Assembly (NCBI RefSeq): GCF_003337435.1
Contig: NZ_QPJS01000001.1
Location: 512,513-576,512, forward strand
Length of the DNA stretch: 64,000 bases
DNA from: Schleiferia thermophila
GTDB lineage: Bacteria; Bacteroidota; Bacteroidia; Flavobacteriales; Schleiferiaceae
Direction: 5' to 3'
Under the pieces are notes generated by a model. The model was given only the letters and a program-made list of their open reading frames with translations. It was not told the origin of the DNA and ran no database searches. Below are positions 60,794 to 64,000 of this stretch, piece by piece (position 1 is the first letter of the stretch; the number at the start of each line of letters is the position of its first letter). The translations under genes were made by a program, and so were the position numbers.

Positions 60794-63088
60794 ATGGCAA
60801 AAAATTTACTCATTGTAGAATCACCGGCTAAAGCTAAAACAATAGAAAAATTTTTAGGGAAAGATTTTAAAGTTGAGAGTTCATATGGACATATCAGGGA
60901 TTTGGACACCAAAGGATTAAGTGTAGATGTAAGGAACAATTTCAAACCGAAATACGTCATTTCCCCCGACAAAAAAGATGTGGTCAAAAAGTTAAAAAAA
61001 CTATCCGATGAAGCTGAAAAAGTATGGCTAGCCAGCGATGAAGATCGGGAAGGAGAAGCCATTTCTTGGCACCTTGCCGAAACGCTTAAGCTTGCTCCGG
61101 AGAAAATAAACCGTATTGTTTTTCACGAAATTACCAAATCTGCCATACAGCATTCCATCCAGCATCCCAGGAAGATCGATCTCAACCTGGTCAATGCTCA
61201 GCAAGCCCGTAGGATTCTGGATCGATTGGTAGGATTTGAAATGTCTCCTGTATTGTGGAAAAAAATCAAAGGGGGACTAAGTGCTGGAAGAGTGCAATCG
61301 GTAGCAGTACGATTGATAGTAGAGCGGGAGAGAGAAATTCTGCATTTTACGTCAACACCGTATTTCAGGGTTGTTGGTATCTTTTTGAGCAAAGACGGTA
61401 AAACATTTAAAGCAGAACTGAGCGACCGACTATCTACTGAGGAAGAGGCTTTTGAATTTTTAGAAAAAATCACCGGCTTTGACTTCAAAGTACTCAGTGT
61501 GGAGAAGAAATCTGCTTCCAGGTCACCGGCTCCACCGTTTACCACGTCCACTCTGCAACAAGAAGCATCGCGAAAACTTGGATTTTCGGTAGCACAAACG
61601 ATGACCCTTGCTCAAAAGCTTTATGAGGATGGGTACATTACCTATATGAGAACCGACAGTGTCAACCTGAGTGAAGAAGCTATTCATGCCATAGCTAAGC
61701 AAATTGCCGTTGAATTCGGCAAGGAATATTCCACACCCAGACGATACACCACCAAAGCCAAAGGTGCTCAGGAAGCTCATGAAGCTATCCGACCCACCTA
61801 CTTTGATAAGAAATCAGCCGGCAGCGATGCCCAACAAAAAAAACTTTATGAATTGATATGGAAGCGAGCCGTTGCCTCACAGATGACCGATGCCCAGCTG
61901 GACCGGACAATAGTAACCATCAACTCCCCAGACCACAAACTGAACTTCCAGGCAAAAGGCGAGGTCATAAAATTTGATGGCTTTCTAAAACTATATATTG
62001 AAAGTACCGACGACGAAGAAGCTGATGAAGATGCTGCCTTGCTCCCCAATCTGGCCAAAGGTGATACCTTACAGGCAGTTAAAATTGAGGCCATTCAAAG
62101 GTTTACCAAGCATCCACCCAGATACACAGAGGCCTCATTGGTGAAAAAGCTCGAAGAACTCGGTATCGGACGACCCTCTACTTATGCGCCTACCATTGCA
62201 ACCATCATTAAAAGAGGGTATGTGCACAAACCGATACTAGAGGGCAAGATCAGGGAGTATTCCATATTGACCTGGAATGACAATCAAATAGATAAAAAGA
62301 CAGAAAAAGAGACCACAGGAGCAGAGAAAAACAAATTATTCCCCACGGATATCGGAATCCTGGTAACGGACTTTTTAGTAGAAAATTTCCAAAATATTTT
62401 AGACTATCAGTTTACGGCTAATGTGGAAGAACAGTTTGATGAAATCGCTACCGGAAATCTCGACTGGGTACAAATGATCAGGCAGTTTTACAATCAATTT
62501 CATCCGACCGTCGAGCAGGTGACTGAGAAATCCGAAAAAGTAACCGGTGAGCGACTGTTAGGTCAGGACCCGAAAACAGGTAAAAATGTATATGCCAAAA
62601 TAGGGCGTTACGGGCCCATGGTTCAAATGGGTGAAAGTACTGACAAAGAGAAACCCCAATTTGCCAGTTTGCTGAAAAATCAATCCATTGAAACCATTAC
62701 GCTCAAAGAAGCATTAAAACTCTTTGAATTACCTAGAAAAGTTGGTGAATATCAGGGAAAAGAAATCATAGCCTCAGTCGGTAAGTATGGACCGTATTTA
62801 AAGTACGATTCGATGTTTATTTCTCTGAATACGGGAAAAGGTGACGATCCCATTTCAATCTCCATAGAAAGGGCCATTGAACTGATAGAAGAGAAAAAAA
62901 CGTCAGCAAATTCTAACATCATCAAAGTATTGAAAAATGATGGTTCTGAAATCCAAATCCTCAAAGGCCGATATGGACCCTACATCAAAAAAGACAAAAA
63001 CAACTATAAAATTCCAAAAGGAACTGCACCTGAAGAACTGACATTGGAAAAAGTGCTTGAAATCATTAACTCGCAAAACCAAAAGTAA
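60794..63088 (+). CDS. topA: DNA topoisomerase I
   Basis: 764 residues. The Toprim domain starts with LLIVESPAKAKTIEKFLG and holds ASDEDREGEAISWHLAET (metal-binding acidic residues). The active-site Tyr is in DGYITYMRTDSVNLS. GRPSTYAPTIATIIKRGYV is in the gate domain. The C-terminus lacks Cys4 zinc fingers and instead has three related repeats (GRYGPMVQMGE, GKYGPYLKYD, GRYGPYIKKD), as is usual in this phylum. It relaxes negative supercoils by passing strands through single-strand breaks. Confidence 0.97.
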   Translation: MAKNLLIVESPAKAKTIEKFLGKDFKVESSYGHIRDLDTKGLSVDVRNNFKPKYVISPDKKDVVKKLKKLSDEAEKVWLASDEDREGEAISWHLAETLKLAPEKINRIVFHEITKSAIQHSIQHPRKIDLNLVNAQQARRILDRLVGFEMSPVLWKKIKGGLSAGRVQSVAVRLIVEREREILHFTSTPYFRVVGIFLSKDGKTFKAELSDRLSTEEEAFEFLEKITGFDFKVLSVEKKSASRSPAPPFTTSTLQQEASRKLGFSVAQTMTLAQKLYEDGYITYMRTDSVNLSEEAIHAIAKQIAVEFGKEYSTPRRYTTKAKGAQEAHEAIRPTYFDKKSAGSDAQQKKLYELIWKRAVASQMTDAQLDRTIVTINSPDHKLNFQAKGEVIKFDGFLKLYIESTDDEEADEDAALLPNLAKGDTLQAVKIEAIQRFTKHPPRYTEASLVKKLEELGIGRPSTYAPTIATIIKRGYVHKPILEGKIREYSILTWNDNQIDKKTEKETTGAEKNKLFPTDIGILVTDFLVENFQNILDYQFTANVEEQFDEIATGNLDWVQMIRQFYNQFHPTVEQVTEKSEKVTGERLLGQDPKTGKNVYAKIGRYGPMVQMGESTDKEKPQFASLLKNQSIETITLKEALKLFELPRKVGEYQGKEIIASVGKYGPYLKYDSMFISLNTGKGDDPISISIERAIELIEEKKTSANSNIIKVLKNDGSEIQILKGRYGPYIKKDKNNYKIPKGTAPEELTLEKVLEIINSQNQK

Positions 63089-63101
63089 CTGACCTTCATA
63101 T

Positions 63102-64000
63102 ATGGAACTTTCAGAACTTTTGTATCCGGTTTCAGAACACTTGCTCGACGACCTTAAAGATATATTGCCGCATAAATTGGGCAAATTAATAAGGTATCAC
63201 AGCGAATTCGAAGGATTGCCAAACCTGGAATCCTCAAAATTAGCTTTAATTGGAGTGGCGGAGGACCGTGGATCTATCGAAAACAAAGGTTCGGCTGCTG
63301 GAGTGGATAAGATTAGATCCAGATTTTACCGGCTCTATCCAGGCAACTGGCAGGCATCATGTATAGCAGATTTAGGCAATCTCAGGAAAGGTAACTCCTT
63401 GAAAGATACATATGCTGCCCTACAGATGGTATGTGAGTATCTTTTTAAAAATCAGATCATTCCCATCGTAATTGGCGGATCAAATGACCTTCTGTATCCG
63501 ATGTACCTGGGCTTTTCGAAATTGGAACAATACGTAGACATTACGTCGGCGGATGCTATGCTTGATATAGGAACTATTGAGGAGGCGGTCAATGATACCA
63601 ACTATCTGAGCCATCTGGTACTACAAAAACCCTACATCCTGAACAACTTCACCAATATTGGCTATCAGACCTACTTGGTAAGTCCGGAAGAGCTTCAATT
63701 GATGGATAAAATGTTTTTTGACCACTACAGACTAGGTGATTTAAAACCCATAAAAAAAGTAGAGCCATTGGTCAGAAGTGCAGACATACTTTCTTTTGAT
63801 ATGATCAGTATCAAGGCATCTGACAATCCAGGTCATTCTCGATCACAACCTAATGGTTTTACAGGAGAAGAAGCATGCGCCATAATGCGCTATGCCGGAT
63901 TAAGTGACAAATTAATGGCAGTTGGACTCTTTGGATACAACCCGGCTTTTGATCACCATTTGATTTCTGCTTCCCTGGCAGCAGAGATGATCTGGTATTT
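63102..64000 (+). CDS. Arginase-family (ureohydrolase fold) protein, partial, degenerate metal site
   Basis: The gene starts at ATG 63102 and runs off the window after about 299 codons. It has the arginase/formimidoylglutamase fold: VIGGSNDLLYPMYLGF, DITSADAMLDIG, LNNFTNIGYQTYLV and the Asp-containing ILSFDMISIKASDNPGHS. Compared with active arginases, the metal-binding His of GGDH is Asn (GGSND), DAHxD reads DAMLD and the second Asp of SxDxD is Ile. I recall similar degenerate proteins in many Bacteroidota. It may be catalytically altered or act on another substrate. It follows topA after 13 bases. Confidence 0.78.
   Translation, partial: MELSELLYPVSEHLLDDLKDILPHKLGKLIRYHSEFEGLPNLESSKLALIGVAEDRGSIENKGSAAGVDKIRSRFYRLYPGNWQASCIADLGNLRKGNSLKDTYAALQMVCEYLFKNQIIPIVIGGSNDLLYPMYLGFSKLEQYVDITSADAMLDIGTIEEAVNDTNYLSHLVLQKPYILNNFTNIGYQTYLVSPEELQLMDKMFFDHYRLGDLKPIKKVEPLVRSADILSFDMISIKASDNPGHSRSQPNGFTGEEACAIMRYAGLSDKLMAVGLFGYNPAFDHHLISASLAAEMIWY

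Noticed and set aside
1-64000. CRISPR arrays, IS elements, rRNA genes, toxin-antitoxin or defence cassettes
   Set aside because: No spaced direct repeats, transposase-like frames, rRNA sequence or known defence families were seen on either strand.

Overview
The window is chromosomal DNA from a member of the Bacteroidota. The evidence is a run of Bacteroidota-type promoters (TAnnTTTG around -7, often with TTG/TTTG about 18-22 bases upstream), little Shine-Dalgarno sequence, a fused SecDF, several small families I know only from this phylum, a TonB receptor with a carboxypeptidase-regulatory-like domain, and a type B ribosomal protein L31. A GC-rich palindromic repeat at 5.3 kb resembles elements I recall from Saprospiria-type genomes, so that class is my best guess, but this is inference.

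Layout. 1-4.6 kb: end of secDF, a TatA-like protein, a Na+/Ca2+ exchanger and a large propeller-type sensor kinase. 4.6-8.7 kb: a gene-free GT-skewed stretch, the GC-rich repeat, and a divergent TonB receptor / MbnP-like lipoprotein pair. 8.7-12.5 kb: nadA-nadB, a small membrane protein and an esterase. 12.5-22.3 kb: a mostly plus-strand run with a MscS/YbdG-type channel, BamA-like protein, AlkD-like glycosylase, Nudix hydrolase, rfbC, lytic transglycosylase, uvrA, LOG-type phosphoribohydrolase and lptB. 22.3-27 kb: a minus-strand peptide-use cluster (YceI, dipeptidyl peptidase IV, POT peptide transporter). 27-32 kb: a conserved unknown, rplS, an HDAC-like deacetylase, an AT-rich gap and galE. 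31.7-33.6 kb: a His-rich lipoprotein divergent from a Fur-family regulator with two matching palindromic operators, then a YeiH-type transporter. 33.7-36.9 kb: dnaX-pyrR-pyrB, with dnaX split into gamma and tau frames by a clear -1 frameshift signal. 37.4-51.8 kb: tatA, gatA, a CPA2 antiporter, a PaaI thioesterase, aat, an alkyltransferase-like protein, a metallopeptidase, surE, lpxB, a SpoIID-like protein, comEC, a degenerate receiver protein and nhaC. 51.9-57.4 kb: sucA-sucB-ccmB-yvlD and tRNA-His. 57.5-64 kb: MscS channel, L31, a beta-helix lipoprotein, NfeD, topA and an arginase-family protein cut by the window end.

Most genes are housekeeping: envelope building (SecDF, Tat, LptB, LpxB, BamA-like, lytic enzymes), NAD and pyrimidine synthesis, the TCA cycle, replication, DNA repair and ion balance. 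I see no phage, CRISPR, toxin-antitoxin or defence island. The strongest unusual signals are: (1) the dnaX programmed -1 frameshift site, with heptamer A AAA AAG, a 6-nt spacer and a perfect 12-bp stem; (2) the Fur/Zur-like autoregulatory operator pair laid over both elements of a divergent promoter; (3) the palindromic operator at the MbnP-like gene; and (4) the GC-rich structured repeat.
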